DNA of 57,262 bases, taken from contig CAJNDS010000863.1 in NCBI GenBank assembly GCA_905221605.1, positions 1 through 57,262 of the forward strand, in the 5' to 3' direction. The notes beneath the pieces were generated by a model. It made no database searches. It saw nothing but the letters and a program-made list of their open reading frames with translations, and was not told the origin of the DNA. The stretch is from Symbiodinium natans (lineage: Eukaryota > Sar > Dinophyceae > Suessiales > Symbiodiniaceae). Position numbers and translations under genes: made by a program. Of the stretch, positions 33,445 through 44,696 are shown one piece after another. Positions within the stretch are counted from its first letter, which is position 1. Every line of letters starts with the position of its first letter.

Positions 33445-33955
33445 CCCATCCCGGGCCAGAACAGTGAAGTAGAGGACGCGAAGCTCCGATGCCTGTATCC
33501 CTCGGGGTCGAAACAGTGAAGTAAGGGACGTGAAGCTCCGCTATCTGTATCCCTTCGGGACCAAAACAGTGAAGTAAGGGACGTGAAGCTCCGCTATCTG
33601 TATCCCTTCGGGACCAAAACAGTGAAGTAATGGACGTGAAGCGCTGGTACTTCTATTCCTTCGGGAAGGTTTGAGCAGCAAAGATCTCCACTCTGTATTC
33701 CCTGCAGGTATCACAGGCCCTCCACTCTGCAGTTCCTGCTTGAAGGATCCGGGCAGCAAATATCTCCAGTTCGTATCCCTGCAGACAGAGAAGCCCTCCA
33801 CCCTGCACTCCCTGCGTGCTTGCAGGATCCGGCCAGCGAAGATCTCCACTCCGTATTCCCTGCAGGCAGAGAAGCCCTCCGCCCTGCACTCCCTGCTTGC
33901 TTGCAGGATCCGGCCAGCGAAGATCTCCGCTCCGTATTCCCTTCAGATCCATGAG
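33445..33955. repeat. Two tandem arrays inside the retrotransposon
   Basis: 33445-33640 holds four copies of a unit of about 58 bp with the core AACAGTGAAGTAAGGGACGTG. 33655-33955 holds about four copies of a unit of about 80 bp with the core AGATCTCCACTCCGTATTCC, CTGCAGGCAGAGAAGCCCTC and CTTGCAGGATCC. Confidence 0.85.
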
Positions 33956-34264
33956 AAGCGTCGGGTAGCAAAGCCCCCCGCGTGCCTTTCTGCAACTCGA
34001 TGACTTTTCCTGGTAGCTGTTGATGTTCCGGCTGCTTCGTGTTGGGCAGGCAGCGGCCCGCTATGACACTCCAACTGATAGAGCCCCGGCGCACAGTCAT
34101 CAAGTCGACGATGGCTATCACCACTATCCCTCCCCTTTGCGACGCCGTATCCGCCCTCCAACAGCTCCTGCGTGAAAGCGATGGAATGTCATAGGTGTAT
34201 TCCCGCCTTGGCTATTCTATTCCCTGACGCCTGCGTGGCAAATCCAAAATATCCCAGAATCAAT

Positions 34265-34500
34265 CTGGCTATCCCTGCTGCACACGCTTGACTCGATGGA
34301 ACTCTCCTTGCTCCCAAACCTTGACTCGACGGCAATCCCTGCTGCCAAACTTTGACTCGATGGATATCCCTTGCTCCCAAATCCTGACTCGATGGATTTC
34401 CCTTGCTGCCACATCCTGACTCGATGGATTTCCCTTGCTGCCACATCCTGACTCGATGGATTTCCCTTGCTCCCAAATCTTGACTCTATGGCAATCACAC
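34265..34500. repeat. Tandem array inside the retrotransposon
   Basis: A unit with the core TTGACTCGATGGATTTCCC followed by TTGCTGCCACATCC or TTGCTCCCAAATC occurs about seven times. Translated it gives SIESGCGSKGNP-like repeats on the minus strand, but no sustained ORF. Confidence 0.85.
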
Positions 34501-35847
34501 ATTTTCCTTGCACATATACTCCCGACATGCAAATTCCGCCACAAATCGTACATGAGGAGCCCGCACTATCCCCCTGCAAGCAAGACTTGATGATATCGCC
34601 ACTCTTCTATCTTCGCCATCTTGTCCTTGTCATCCGTCCGCTCGTTTCGATATGCCATTCACTATCCAAGCCCCCATCTCCCTTGGCCACCCGAGCACGT
34701 GTACATCACAATGTGCCTGCCGATGTGTCAATGTGCAGAACCGCGTCCGGGGCCAACCTCCCTGATAATCAAAGCAAACATTAGGCTCGTAGGGCATTCG
34801 CCAAACCGCTCATTCCACGCCACTGCCACACACGCGTCATCATCTTCATCATGGGCATCTCATCTGTTCGAATCCTATGTATCTCCCCCCCGTGTCCCGG
34901 GCAAACCCCCCAATAAGCAGGACCTGAATCTATCCCGTTCGCTCATGCTTCGCTTCCACTCTATCGAGCTAACCCCCCAATAAGCAAGACCTGAATCTAT
35001 CCCGTCCGCTCAGGCTTCACTTTCACTCTATCCCGTCCGATCGCCAAAACGTCTCAGAGTACCTCGAGTCCGTCCGGTCATATCTTCGGGCGATCCAGGC
35101 TTCTCGCAGAAGTGTCTAGGCTTCTCCCAGATGTGTCCCAGGCCTGTAAATTGACTATTCCGGCCATCCAGATGTATTCCGAAACTATCCACCTGCATCC
35201 CAGAGACGTCGAAGGTTCCCGACGCCTCAGTTGCATCCCTTGTCTGTAATCATCCTATTCCCGTGCGAGCTTCAAGCCACCACCAAGCGTACTGACCGGG
35301 CTTCCGCGTCTCCCCGTTCTCAAACATCAATGCGCCGTTCGCCACGTCCGCCTGCATTCCCCGGAACATTCTGGGCGTGAATCTTGATCCAGCTCGCGCC
35401 TTCATTCCGTCGACGATTTCTCTCTCGTTGTTCACTGGTCTCCAGAGACTGGGATCTGATAGTTGTCGTCGATGTTGGTTATAACCCCTCTTGTGGTTCG
35501 GAGTTTTGCGACACTCATCCGCAGCATGGGATATAATCCTCCTCGAAATCCCGCTCGAACCCCTATCCCGAGTTTTGGGATACCCCCCCGCAACATTGGA
35601 CGTACTCCTCAGCGAAGCCCTGCTCGAATCCCTATCCCAAGACACCCCCCGTTCGAGTTGGGCGAGCTGCGTGACGAAGTCCTCAGTGGAATCAATTGTT
35701 TGCTGATCTCTGGGCGGGACGAGCGCTGCAATGAGGTCGCCCTCTGGATTAGGGTAAAAACGTTCCCTATCCCTGTTCGCGGCGCAGCGTTCTCTGACAT
35801 CTGTGTGGTCTATGTTCCTAGCGGACACGGCATATTCCCGGGTAGCC

Positions 35848-38800
35848 TCAGGGTTGCGGCCCGCCCCTGGCAGAGAGATGCTGTGCCCAATCTTCCATGT
35901 ACTGGTAGTTTTGGTCCGCCCTCCACTCCTCTATTCTTTTCTTGATTCTATCATATAACCAAGAGTGTGTTTTACCCTCTGCCGGTCTCTTCCTCCAGGC
36001 CTCGATGTCATGGTTCAAGAACGAAAGGTGCCGCACCTTACTATGCAGGATATCCCCCAGTTGCTCATCGGACCATGTGCCTCGCCCCGTCGCTTCAACC
36101 CGCACGCGCACACTATCCCATTTGTCCATGAAAACGTCCAGACTATCCACCTCGCATTGACCTGAGTATTTCTCACACGCAGTACAAGACAAGGCCTCGT
36201 TCAACACCTCCTGCTCCCTATTGGGAGAAACGCTGTAAAATCTCACCACCATGCTTAGTAGCCTCATAGCCGACATTGTCTCTCGCCCAACCGTTCGCTT
36301 GAACATCTCCCCCTGCACTTTACTGGCCAGACTCGTTGATTTGATCATATTCCGCAGCCCTTCCCATAGCTTGTTTTCCAAAGCCGCATACTTCAATGGT
36401 CTATCCAATTCGCTTTCACTCATATCCCTAACATGCAGAATCGTGGAGTATCCGTACTCCCCGTCGTAAATGTACGCGCTTTTCACCGCCCGGGCCACTT
36501 CCCCAAGCCACGTGTGTAGATTCGCCGGATTGGGCTCCTCAGGAAGGATCATATCAAAGCACTGGTATACTATCCCTAGATACTCCCGTCGCCTCAACTC
36601 AGGATCAACGCCACCATGACCGTCTCCACACTGTAGTGCCTGACGCATTCTACGCTGCTCTTCGCACGTCTTTTCCACTTCAGCTACTCTATACCGCATT
36701 GCGCTCATCTCCGCCTCGATGTTGTTCCGTTTTGTTGCCGCATCTATCCGTTCAGTGAGCTCCGTGATGAGACCCTCCTGCGTCTCCTGCATGGTCCTGA
36801 GCCGCGCGTTCTCGTTCTCGAGCTGTTCGATTCTTCTCTGCGTTTGGGTTTTATACTCCCTCCATTCGCCCTTGTCCGCCGCATTCTCGTTTTGCATCTT
36901 CGCTATCGATTCACGCATCTCCTGAACCATGACTTCCAACTCTTTGATCCTCACGGATGCAACGAATGTTTTTGCGTCCTTCGCCTGCTGATCCCGCACA
37001 CGCCGAAGCATCTTGGCCATCTCCGCGACATTTGCCTCTATTCCATCAATCCTCCCAGCGATCCTGACACATGCGCTCCGCGCCCCATCGTCAGCGCAAT
37101 TGTTGTCAGTTCTATCAGTGCTCCTCGCGATATTCCCGCGGTCCCGACTACTGTATTCTACCACGCGTAATCTATCCCTCAGCTGCTTGTTCTCGTCCAT
37201 GATTTCCGCATATTCCTTGCCCATCTTCTCAATCAGCTTTTCCGTGGCATCAACTCTCCCCTTCACGGTGCCTATATCACTCGTCATCCCATTGATACTC
37301 TCACGAATCTGTTGCAGAGGCTCCGCGATGTTCTTCGACATCGATACATCCATCGTCCCTTTCATTTGCTTGAGTTCGCCCGCGACAAACCTCACACGAG
37401 AACTCATCCTGTCAACGCTTTTCGCTATCTCTTTAAACTCGTCCCGCTCAACATGATTGGCGCTTTCGCTCGCCTCTCCGCGCTCGCGGCCCAATGGTTC
37501 CACAGCCTTTGTCAACTCCTCTCTAATCCAGCTCCGTAGATCCCGAATGCTATCATTCAATTGCCGTTGCACATTGCGTTCGACATCAATCATCTCGGCA
37601 CGTTGGGTTATGGACTTCTCTTCAACCTCATCCAGTCTATCGTGGATCCTCCTGAGCCCATCCCGTATCTCGTCATTCATCTCCGTGGTCGCGTTCCTGA
37701 TGTCTATAGTCACTCCTTCTATCGCATCAACTCTGCCCTCACACCCTTCATATTCCGATATTCCATTTCCCCTTGCGGCGGCATCATGTGATATCCCGTT
37801 CGGGGGTTGCGGGGGAGGGGTACTTATCGTATATTCCATCTTCTTGGCCCTCGTCCCAGCATCAATCTTTGGTGACCTTGCTATGTCCGAAGATCCTTGG
37901 CTGATGTCTCCTATTCTCCCATTTAGCGGCGCGTTCCCATTCAGTCTATCCAACACTATCCCAACGTCGACTGCACCACCTTCTGGACCGGCCGAATGTT
38001 TCGTCCTATTCCCTGTCCCCTGGCGTTGTTCCACTCTTCGACCCTCAAGAAATGCCAACATCACGTCACTGCTGTGGTCGATGCTATTCCACCCAATGCT
38101 CAATCCTGCGTTCCTCGCTCCGAGCTCTATCCCCTTTGCGCCACCCATACTCCCCAGCCCTATCCCATCGCCACCACTTCGATCATTGCCCCACTCGTCC
38201 ACATTAGCGATGGTCTGCTCCTTCTTCTTCGGCCCGTCAAGTCGTCCCGAGACCTCTCTGAGCTCTCCAGTGATTTTTGGGCCAGGTCGTCCCGAGACCT
38301 CTCTGGTCTTTCCAGGGATTTTTGGGCCAGGTCGTCCCGAGACCTCTCTGGACTCTTGAGGGAAGTTTGAGCCAGGTCGTCCCGAGACCTCTCTGGGCTC
38401 TTGAGGGAATTTTGGGCCAGGTCGTCCCGAGACCTCTCTGGACTCTTGAGGGAAGTTTGAGCCAGGTCGTCCCGAGACCTCTCTGGGCTCTCCAGGGATT
38501 TTTGGGCCATGTTGTTCCGAGTCTATCCCCACCCTCATGATCCTTTCAACGCGTTCATCTCGCATATCTCCCAGCTCCGCCGCCGCATCACTTCTACGAA
38601 TATCCCCATGAACTCGCGCATCGTGTCCATCAAGACCTTGAGGATCCTTCACCCATCGATCGGCGCAACTATCCCCATGAACTCGCGCACCTATCCCAAG
38701 AGTATCCCGATCTCCGCCGTCTCCATCAGGACCAAAAGGATCCCATCTATCAACTCCATTGTTTGCTATCCCAACATCATCCGATCTCCGAGCATATCCC

Positions 38801-39162
38801 AAGTCGCTCCGTCCATGATGCGATTCCTCCAGGCAGCCGTCTCCGGCTAACATATCTTCCTCGACAACCCCGCCAAAAACACTCGAAGGCCCTGATATCC
38901 CATCATCCGCCCTAGGAGTCGTTCCATCTGAAAGGCTCAGATCCCATGGTCCTCCTCGTTCCCGACTATCCCCAACGCCTGACAAGTCAAACGCTTTGTC
39001 GTCCCCGCTCGCATTCTTCCCAAGTCCATCTCCATCTCCAGCGCACCCATCGTACATTCCGTTCCCTATTCCTGCGGGGGTGCGTCCACTCCCCACATGT
39101 CTATCCCGACCCAAATCCATGTATCCCTCTCGTGCCCGCTCGTCGTTCCACATGTCCGTCAT
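35848..39162 (-). CDS. Gag-like structural protein of the LTR retrotransposon (1,104 aa)
   Basis: This is the only long intact ORF in the window. The N-terminal third is Gly/Asp/Arg-rich and low in hydrophobic residues. Residues of about 220-310 contain six tandem copies of a 15-residue REVSGRPGxxxPxE unit. Residues of about 470-830 are heptad-rich and likely coiled coil (for example RRIHDRLDEVEEKS, RIEQLENENARLRTM). The C-terminal 250 residues are helical and Trp-rich (LHTWLGEVARAVKSAY, VFMDKWDSVRVRVEATGRGTW, WLYDRIKKRIEEW), which resembles a retrotransposon capsid domain. No CCHC zinc knuckle, protease or RT motif is present. It starts at the first ATG, 65 bp inside the 5' LTR. Its antisense frames (for example 37457-38359 plus) are shadows. 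The gag assignment rests on position and architecture rather than a sequence match. Confidence 0.75.
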   Translation of the reverse strand: MTDMWNDERAREGYMDLGRDRHVGSGRTPAGIGNGMYDGCAGDGDGLGKNASGDDKAFDLSGVGDSRERGGPWDLSLSDGTTPRADDGISGPSSVFGGVVEEDMLAGDGCLEESHHGRSDLGYARRSDDVGIANNGVDRWDPFGPDGDGGDRDTLGIGARVHGDSCADRWVKDPQGLDGHDARVHGDIRRSDAAAELGDMRDERVERIMRVGIDSEQHGPKIPGEPREVSGRPGSNFPQESREVSGRPGPKFPQEPREVSGRPGSNFPQESREVSGRPGPKIPGKTREVSGRPGPKITGELREVSGRLDGPKKKEQTIANVDEWGNDRSGGDGIGLGSMGGAKGIELGARNAGLSIGWNSIDHSSDVMLAFLEGRRVEQRQGTGNRTKHSAGPEGGAVDVGIVLDRLNGNAPLNGRIGDISQGSSDIARSPKIDAGTRAKKMEYTISTPPPQPPNGISHDAAARGNGISEYEGCEGRVDAIEGVTIDIRNATTEMNDEIRDGLRRIHDRLDEVEEKSITQRAEMIDVERNVQRQLNDSIRDLRSWIREELTKAVEPLGRERGEASESANHVERDEFKEIAKSVDRMSSRVRFVAGELKQMKGTMDVSMSKNIAEPLQQIRESINGMTSDIGTVKGRVDATEKLIEKMGKEYAEIMDENKQLRDRLRVVEYSSRDRGNIARSTDRTDNNCADDGARSACVRIAGRIDGIEANVAEMAKMLRRVRDQQAKDAKTFVASVRIKELEVMVQEMRESIAKMQNENAADKGEWREYKTQTQRRIEQLENENARLRTMQETQEGLITELTERIDAATKRNNIEAEMSAMRYRVAEVEKTCEEQRRMRQALQCGDGHGGVDPELRRREYLGIVYQCFDMILPEEPNPANLHTWLGEVARAVKSAYIYDGEYGYSTILHVRDMSESELDRPLKYAALENKLWEGLRNMIKSTSLASKVQGEMFKRTVGRETMSAMRLLSMVVRFYSVSPNREQEVLNEALSCTACEKYSGQCEVDSLDVFMDKWDSVRVRVEATGRGTWSDEQLGDILHSKVRHLSFLNHDIEAWRKRPAEGKTHSWLYDRIKKRIEEWRADQNYQYMEDWAQHLSARGGPQP
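38215..38515 (-). repeat. 45-bp tandem repeat within gag
   Basis: Six to seven copies of AGGTCGTCCCGAGACCTCTC plus a variable half. All are in frame, encoding the REVSGRPG unit. Alternating variable halves (GPKFPQEP and SNFPQES) suggest expansion by a two-unit step. Confidence 0.9.
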
Positions 39163-39226
39163 GACGTTGAACTATCCTCGCCTCGCCTTCGGCTCAGTCG
39201 GTACAGAAACTACAAGGCTCTTAACC

Positions 39227-40017
39227 TGTGCGAAGTGTCCAAATCAAGGAAAACTTGCGCGTCGAAGAACTGAAAAACTGTGTCCACTATTCCGGTTGAT
39301 CAGACCCAAGTAGACAAGGAAGTTGGTTATATACAGTTGTAAGGTGTAATGTTGCTCCAGAAGTAGCAGTATCCCTGCCAACGGGGAACTCAAGGTAGCT
39401 AGCCTATCGTTCCAAGCCACTCCCGACGTTAACTATCGGAAGGATCCCCAGAGTTGCTATCTCCAGGGGGTGGTAACCTATCGTTCAAGATGTATCCACT
39501 AGCCGTCCGGCTGCGTGTTGTACACCTATCCCAATATTCACCTGAACAGCCACCTGCTCTCAGTATCCTCCGGCCTCCGGCTATGAGTTGTAAAGAGAAC
39601 AAATAACTATCCCAAAGGTTAGGGAAGGACCTATCCCTCGTCAACGCCCGATCCTTTTAGCTCCTCTGGCCTCCGGCTGCGAGTTGGCTAATCAGATCCA
39701 CAACGTACAGGGACACTATCCACGGGGGCGAAAACTGTACAGGCGGGGCGCAGCTACACGTACGAAGTCAAGAAACAAACAAAAGAGAAAGGCGAATGAA
39801 TGTACAGTGTGCTTATGTTGCTGTCCTGTTGCCCTGTAAGCCCAGACAGCAACAGCACACGAAATTCTATCCAGGCCCCTCCATCTATCCCAAGGCTCAG
39901 TGCGCTATTCCGGCTCGTCCGCGAGGAGGTCGACATCTATCCCGGAGCAAACCCGAAATCAACTGACATCAAAACAATTGCTCCCCCGAAAGTACCTGAA
40001 AGACGTGGTGCGAAACA
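39227..40017 (-). repeat. LTR (5' LTR in element sense)
   Basis: Second copy of the 791-bp repeat, offset 8,427 bp from the first. Transcription of the element should begin in it and read leftwards into gag. The ATTTG duplication follows at 40018. Confidence 0.95.
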
Positions 40018-41978
40018 ATTTGGGGGGCCCTAAACCCTAAACCCTAAGCCCTAAACCCTAAACCCTAAAGCCCCCATTTTCGTAAACCCCCACATTGCAA
40101 CACTGGCCATGCGGATGCCTATGGACGTTATGCCGCCATCCGCCTTCTTCGGCAAGATCTGCCAGGGCCATGCCAGAGTGTGTAGTTCCTAAGCCCCTAA
40201 ACCCTAAACCCTAAACCCTAAACCCAAAACCCTAAACCCTAAACCTGTGTTGCTACTGCTAACTCGATTGACCTGCAGAAGATAGGTCAAAAGCTTGCCC
40301 CTGGCACGGAGGGACTCCCTTCTACCACCTCTTTGCAACCATCTTGCCACATCTCCCACCATCGCCCTGCAACAGCACTCACACCTTGGGTGACCCCCAA
40401 AAAACTATCTGAAAAATACTCCTGAATATGATCCTCTTAAACCTAAGAACAGAAAATGTTAAAATGTCCCAAAGGGCCGACCGAGATATGAACAAGCCTC
40501 ACGAGGCCCCTCAACATAGCACAGGGGAAGCAAGCGAAGAGTCGGACAACAGTGGGTGGCTCTCTCAACTAAGGTCCCTTTTGGGGTCCTTCATGGCAAG
40601 GGCGCCGTATTCTACAGGGGACCCCAAAACAAGTTGAACCCCTAAACCCTAAACCCTAAACCCTAAACCCCAAACCCTAAACCCTAAACCTTTAAAAGGG
40701 ACCCTAACTTGGGGGTTGATGAATATGTGGGACCCTAATATTGACCCCCAAATCGTAGGATTCCCTTATCCAAAAGGATCCCAATAAGGTCCCCAAACTC
40801 TAGACCCTATTGGCCTCTGCAAGACTGAAGAACGCTGAAGGAACCCTGTGTTGCGCGCACAGAGCTAAACCCTAAACCCTAAAAACCTGACCCCTACGAC
40901 CCCTACGAACCCTAGGAACCCTCCAAACCCTAGAAACCCTCAACCCCCTAATTTCGGAAACCCCCCATATCTGATCCCCAAACCCTAAACCCTAAACCCG
41001 AAACCCTAAACCCTAAACCCCCCTAGCTTCGGAAACCCCGCATTTAGAGAACGGCCCAAAAGGCCTCTTTCAGCTCCTCCTCCGTGAGATGCTCGTATTG
41101 CTTGAAGTTCGCCTCTAGGCCTGCAGTTTAGGGTTTAGGGTTTAGGTTTTAGGGTTTAGGGTTTAGGGTTTAGGGGCCAAATCTGACATGGGGCGATTGC
41201 AGAGAGTGAAACCTAGGGCTCAAGGCCGCTGCTTCCAGGGAAACCCCCAAAACCCTAAACGCTAAAGAAGCTGGCGTCTTGGAGGCTTTAGGCTCTGCGG
41301 GCCTTAAGGCGCTAGACCTCGGCCAGGGAAACCCCAAAACCATGGCTCTTTGTGGAATATAAAACCGACCACCCCGACCAATAAACTCTAATAACCTCGT
41401 CTGCTTTCTGGCCGCTTGCTCTTTTTTGTGCAGGGCCGGTTGAAGGCTCTGGGAACCCCTGGGGGTTTAGGGTTTAGGGTTAGTCTTTAGGGTTTAGGGT
41501 TAGGGTTTAGGGTTTAGGGTTTAGGGCTTAGGGCTTAGGGCTTAGGGTTTAGGGTTTAGGGTTTAGGGTTTAGGGTTTAGGGTTTAGGGTTTAGGGTTTA
41601 GGGTTTAGGGTTTAGGGTACCTCCAGAACCCTAGGGGCAAGGGCCCACGTCGGATTGAAGGGTCTAAGGATGCAGGGCGGATGTCGAAGGATAGTCAAGT
41701 TGAGGAATCTTGCTATGGGTTTCGGGTTAAGGACCTGAAGAGTGATGTATGTAGGGATTCAGTCAAATTCACTGCTAAACCCTAAACCCTAAACCCTAAA
41801 CCCTAAACCCTAAACCCTAAACCCTAAACCCTAAACCCTAAACCCTAAACCCTAAACCCTAAACCCCAAGGCCCCAACGCTCATCTCTTTCGATGGCCTC
41901 AGGACCTCGGCGACCGGGGTCTGCATCTGGACGAAACCAGCACGCAATGGGCAAGAACTCGCTGTGCTACCCTAAACC

Positions 41979-42024
<46 letters not shown>

Positions 42025-43689
42025 ACCCTAAACCCCAAGCCCACTTGGCAGCTCACTTTTGTTTGCTGCCGCCTTCGCTTTTGCAGCGGCCTGCCACGAC
42101 CGGGGGAATCTGCTGGCGAGCTCACTCCCCTAAACCCTTTACCCTTTACCCTTTACCCTTTACCCTAAACCTTAAACCCTAAATCCTAAACCCTAAACCC
42201 TACCCCAAACCCTAAACCCTAAACCCAAAACCTAAAACCCTAAACCCTAAACCCTAAACCCCCATGCTTCTTTCTGGCTCGGCCTTTGCTTTGGCTTCTG
42301 CCTCCTGAAGGAAAGCATCTCTGAACTTGGAACACAGTGCAGGAAACTGAATATGGGGGGGGGGGGTTGATCTCAGTTCTGGTCAACTACTCAGACTGGG
42401 AACGTGATGCAGAACAATTCCCGTAACTTGCAAGAGCAAGCAGAAGGTGCGACCAACCTAGGGCACGAAGCAGCGCTTTTTTGCGGCAGTCTGTTCATTG
42501 CTCGCACATGAGAATTTGAGCAAAGTGAGGACAAGCAAGAAACCGTCTCAGCTGACACGGTGGCATACTGATAGGGTTGCGCGGCACCGTGCTTATCCAA
42601 AACTTTGCTCGCAGCAGGCATTGCCTGACGCAAGTGCTTTATGGCATAGGTATACTATCTTCAGGTGCGCCCCCCGGGAGACGCAGAGTTGTTGCAACTT
42701 CCGTGCTTAAAAAGAACAGGGCCTGGCTACAGCCACTCACGGATGTGTGCTTCAAGTCCGAGAACAAATCGGCCTCAGCATCCCAGAGTCCCTGAAAGCA
42801 ATGACACCAATAGGGTTCAGGGTTTCGGGCTTAGGGCGTTTCGGGTTTAGGGTCCAGAAGCGACTTGTTTGCAAGGGCTTGGTGTCAGCAGAACTACGTC
42901 GAACTCCCAGTAACTCCTACAACAACAGGTTCGGGAAGGAACCCTAAACCCGAAACCCTGAACCCTAAACCCTAAACCCTAAAGACTAACCCGAAACCCT
43001 AAACCCTAAATCCCCAAGGGGTTCCCAGGGGGTGGCGGGACCCTGGAACCTCCCCTGGAACCTTTTCTCTCTCCTGGCTTTCTGCCTGAGTTTTGACCTT
43101 CATGGGACCCGCCGGACCTTCCTGGAACCATCCTGGAAACCGAATAACTTTTTGGCAAGGCCCTCAACAAAACCACCGGAAGAAGCTTTCTGTAAGTGGG
43201 CCATTAACTTGAGTTTGGGCCTAAACCCTAAGAGGAGTAGGTTTGGGCGGCTTTGTCGCCTTGGACGGCATGGGGTGGGAGAAAGGTGTTAGATGGCCCT
43301 CCACGATCGGGCCAGAGCTGCTCTTCGCACCTAACAAAGCTTTCCAGCTTATTCCGCACCCCAACCTCCACGGCATCTGCGCTGCCATTACAGCAAACCC
43401 TAAACTTAAACCACAAGTAAACCCCCCTGAACCGCAAACCCTAAACCCTAAACCCTAAACCCCAAAACCCTAAACCCTACTGCTTGCATGCCGTGACATG
43501 GCTGAGGCGTGAACCATTGAAGCCTCAGGACTGAGCCCCGTGTGCCTGGCACTTCGCTAGGGTGTAGGGTTGATTGGTTTTAGGGTTTAGGGTTTATAAG
43601 ATCCATAGGTTAGTAGGGATTATAGGGTCTATAGGATCTATAGGGTTTATGGGGTTTATAGCGTTTATAGGGTTTGTAGCGTTCACAGG

Positions 43690-43870
43690 TTCAGGTTTCA
43701 AGGGTTCAGGGTTAGGGTTTAGGGTTTGGGGTTTAGGGTTTAGGGTGTAGGGTTTAGGGTTTAGGGTTTAGGGTTTAGGGTTTAGGCTTTAGGGTTTAGG
43801 GTTTAGGGTTTAGGGTTTAGGGTTTAGGGTTTAGGGTTTGGGGTTTGGGGTTTAGGGTTTAGGGTTTAGG
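43690..43870 (+). repeat. G-strand telomere tract with degenerate left flank
   Basis: About 25 TTTAGGG units, preceded at 43590-43690 by degenerate units such as TTTATAGGG, TCTATAGGA and GTTTATAGC. The gradient from degenerate to uniform suggests expansion from one side. Confidence 0.9.
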
Positions 43871-44109
43871 GCTGGGGTTCACTGTTTGGGGTTCAGGGTT
43901 TTGGGAATTCCTCTTTCTAGTAGGTACCAAACCCTAAACCCTAGAAGGGTAACGATCCCTATTTCCGGAGACACAAGTTCAATAAACAGAGGTGGTTATA
44001 AATGGCTTGTGTGACTAAACCCTAAAAATTAAATTTTATAACCCCCAAGAAAAGGCAACTATCCCTACTGACGGAAACACACGCTTCATAAACAGAGGTT
44101 GTTATATAT

Positions 44110-44615
44110 TTATATGTTTTATGATATGTATATATGTATACATATAGAACAAATAGGTGTATATACAGTATAATACATATATATATATATACCTCTGGAA
44201 TCTATGATAATACACATATATATATATATATCATATATACATATATATATATACACATATATGCATATATATATATATGCTCTTTTTATATTTATATTTG
44301 TTTCTGTTTGTTCGCAATTATGCTAAAGCAGCAGCAAAGGTAAGACTCTTTCAAAACAGTACGAAGACCTAGCAAACATAGCCAGCACGAAAATAGGCGG
44401 ACAAGGACAGCCGCAGTCAACTTGCAGCAAGCAGCCAACGTAACAAGCAGGAAGCCAGAAGCAATGAAGCAGCAGAGGCTGAGAAGCAACAGGCCAGGCA
44501 GAACTTTCTGAAACCAAGCGCGCAAGATGGGGCTATAATGCATATATATATATATATATACATATATATATGTGTATGTATAGAAATATACATATATATA
44601 TATATATATATTAGC
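44110..44615. repeat. TA microsatellites
   Basis: (TA)n runs with ACATA and GCATA interruptions at 44110-44280 and 44538-44615, separated by about 250 bp of unique sequence without a convincing exon. Confidence 0.88.
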
Positions 44616-44696
44616 GCATTTTGTGTATATATCCTCGAGCGAGACAGATGACGGGATGTGCTCACAAGCACCCTAAGCACTAAACCACAAGGATGC

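Larger units (their letters stand above)
31591..35847 (-). other. Non-coding or degenerate 3' half of the retrotransposon
   Basis: The longest minus frame is 192 codons (35828-35250), with no recognised domain and no CCHC knuckle. Other frames are under 140 codons. Much of it is tandem repeats: a 57-60 bp unit at about 33445-33640 (4 copies), a unit of about 80 bp at 33655-33955 (4 copies), a 33-45 bp unit at 34265-34495 (about 7 copies) and an 80-bp unit at 34895-35040 (2 copies). The hexamer GGGATA is strikingly frequent in element sense. I found no YxDD or D-D-E signature. Confidence 0.7.
30800..40017 (-). mobile_element. Complete LTR retrotransposon, gag-only (TR-GAG-like)
   Basis: Two direct repeats of 791 bp (30800-31590 and 39227-40017) begin TG and end CA and are flanked by the 5-bp duplication ATTTG (30795-30799 and 40018-40022). 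Orientation is minus: the 5' LTR is the right one, and a 1,104-codon ORF starts 65 bp inside it. A GGGGGG run (31591-31596 on the opposite strand) sits next to the 3' LTR where a polypurine tract is expected. The sequence inside the 5' LTR reads GGTTAAGAGCC, with no TGG-type primer-binding site. The 4.2 kb after gag has no long ORF and no recognisable protease, RT, RNase H or integrase motif. The two LTRs differ at only two positions I could see, so the insertion is young. It would need enzymes from another element. Confidence 0.9.
40020..44690 (-). other. Telomere-mosaic region with exon-like pieces of unidentified genes
   Basis: Minus frames after AG acceptors include 42315-42262 (EAEAKAKAEPERSM), 42105-42040 (AAAKAKAAANKSELPS), 41117-41050 (ANFKQYEHLTEEELKEAFWA) and 40200-40140 (ILPKKADGGITSIGIRM). 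The first two share Ala/Lys-rich composition and may be one gene. A piece at 43523-43470 begins after CTGAG and is in phase with the last AKR2-like exon, ending at a TAG formed by a telomere repeat. TA microsatellites lie at 44110-44280 and 44538-44615. No complete gene model was possible. Confidence 0.4.

Noticed and set aside
33445-34500. Repeat arrays as a CRISPR
   Set aside because: Units are contiguous tandem copies without unique spacers, inside a eukaryotic retrotransposon.
37457-38359. 300-codon plus-strand ORF
   Set aside because: It is antisense to the gag-like ORF and has the Ser/Pro/Leu-rich composition expected of a shadow frame.
40140-40200. Reverse-transcriptase fragment (LPKKADGGITSIGIR)
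   Set aside because: It resembles an RT motif weakly, but no catalytic YxDD-type motif or neighbouring RT exon was seen, so it is kept only as an exon-like piece.
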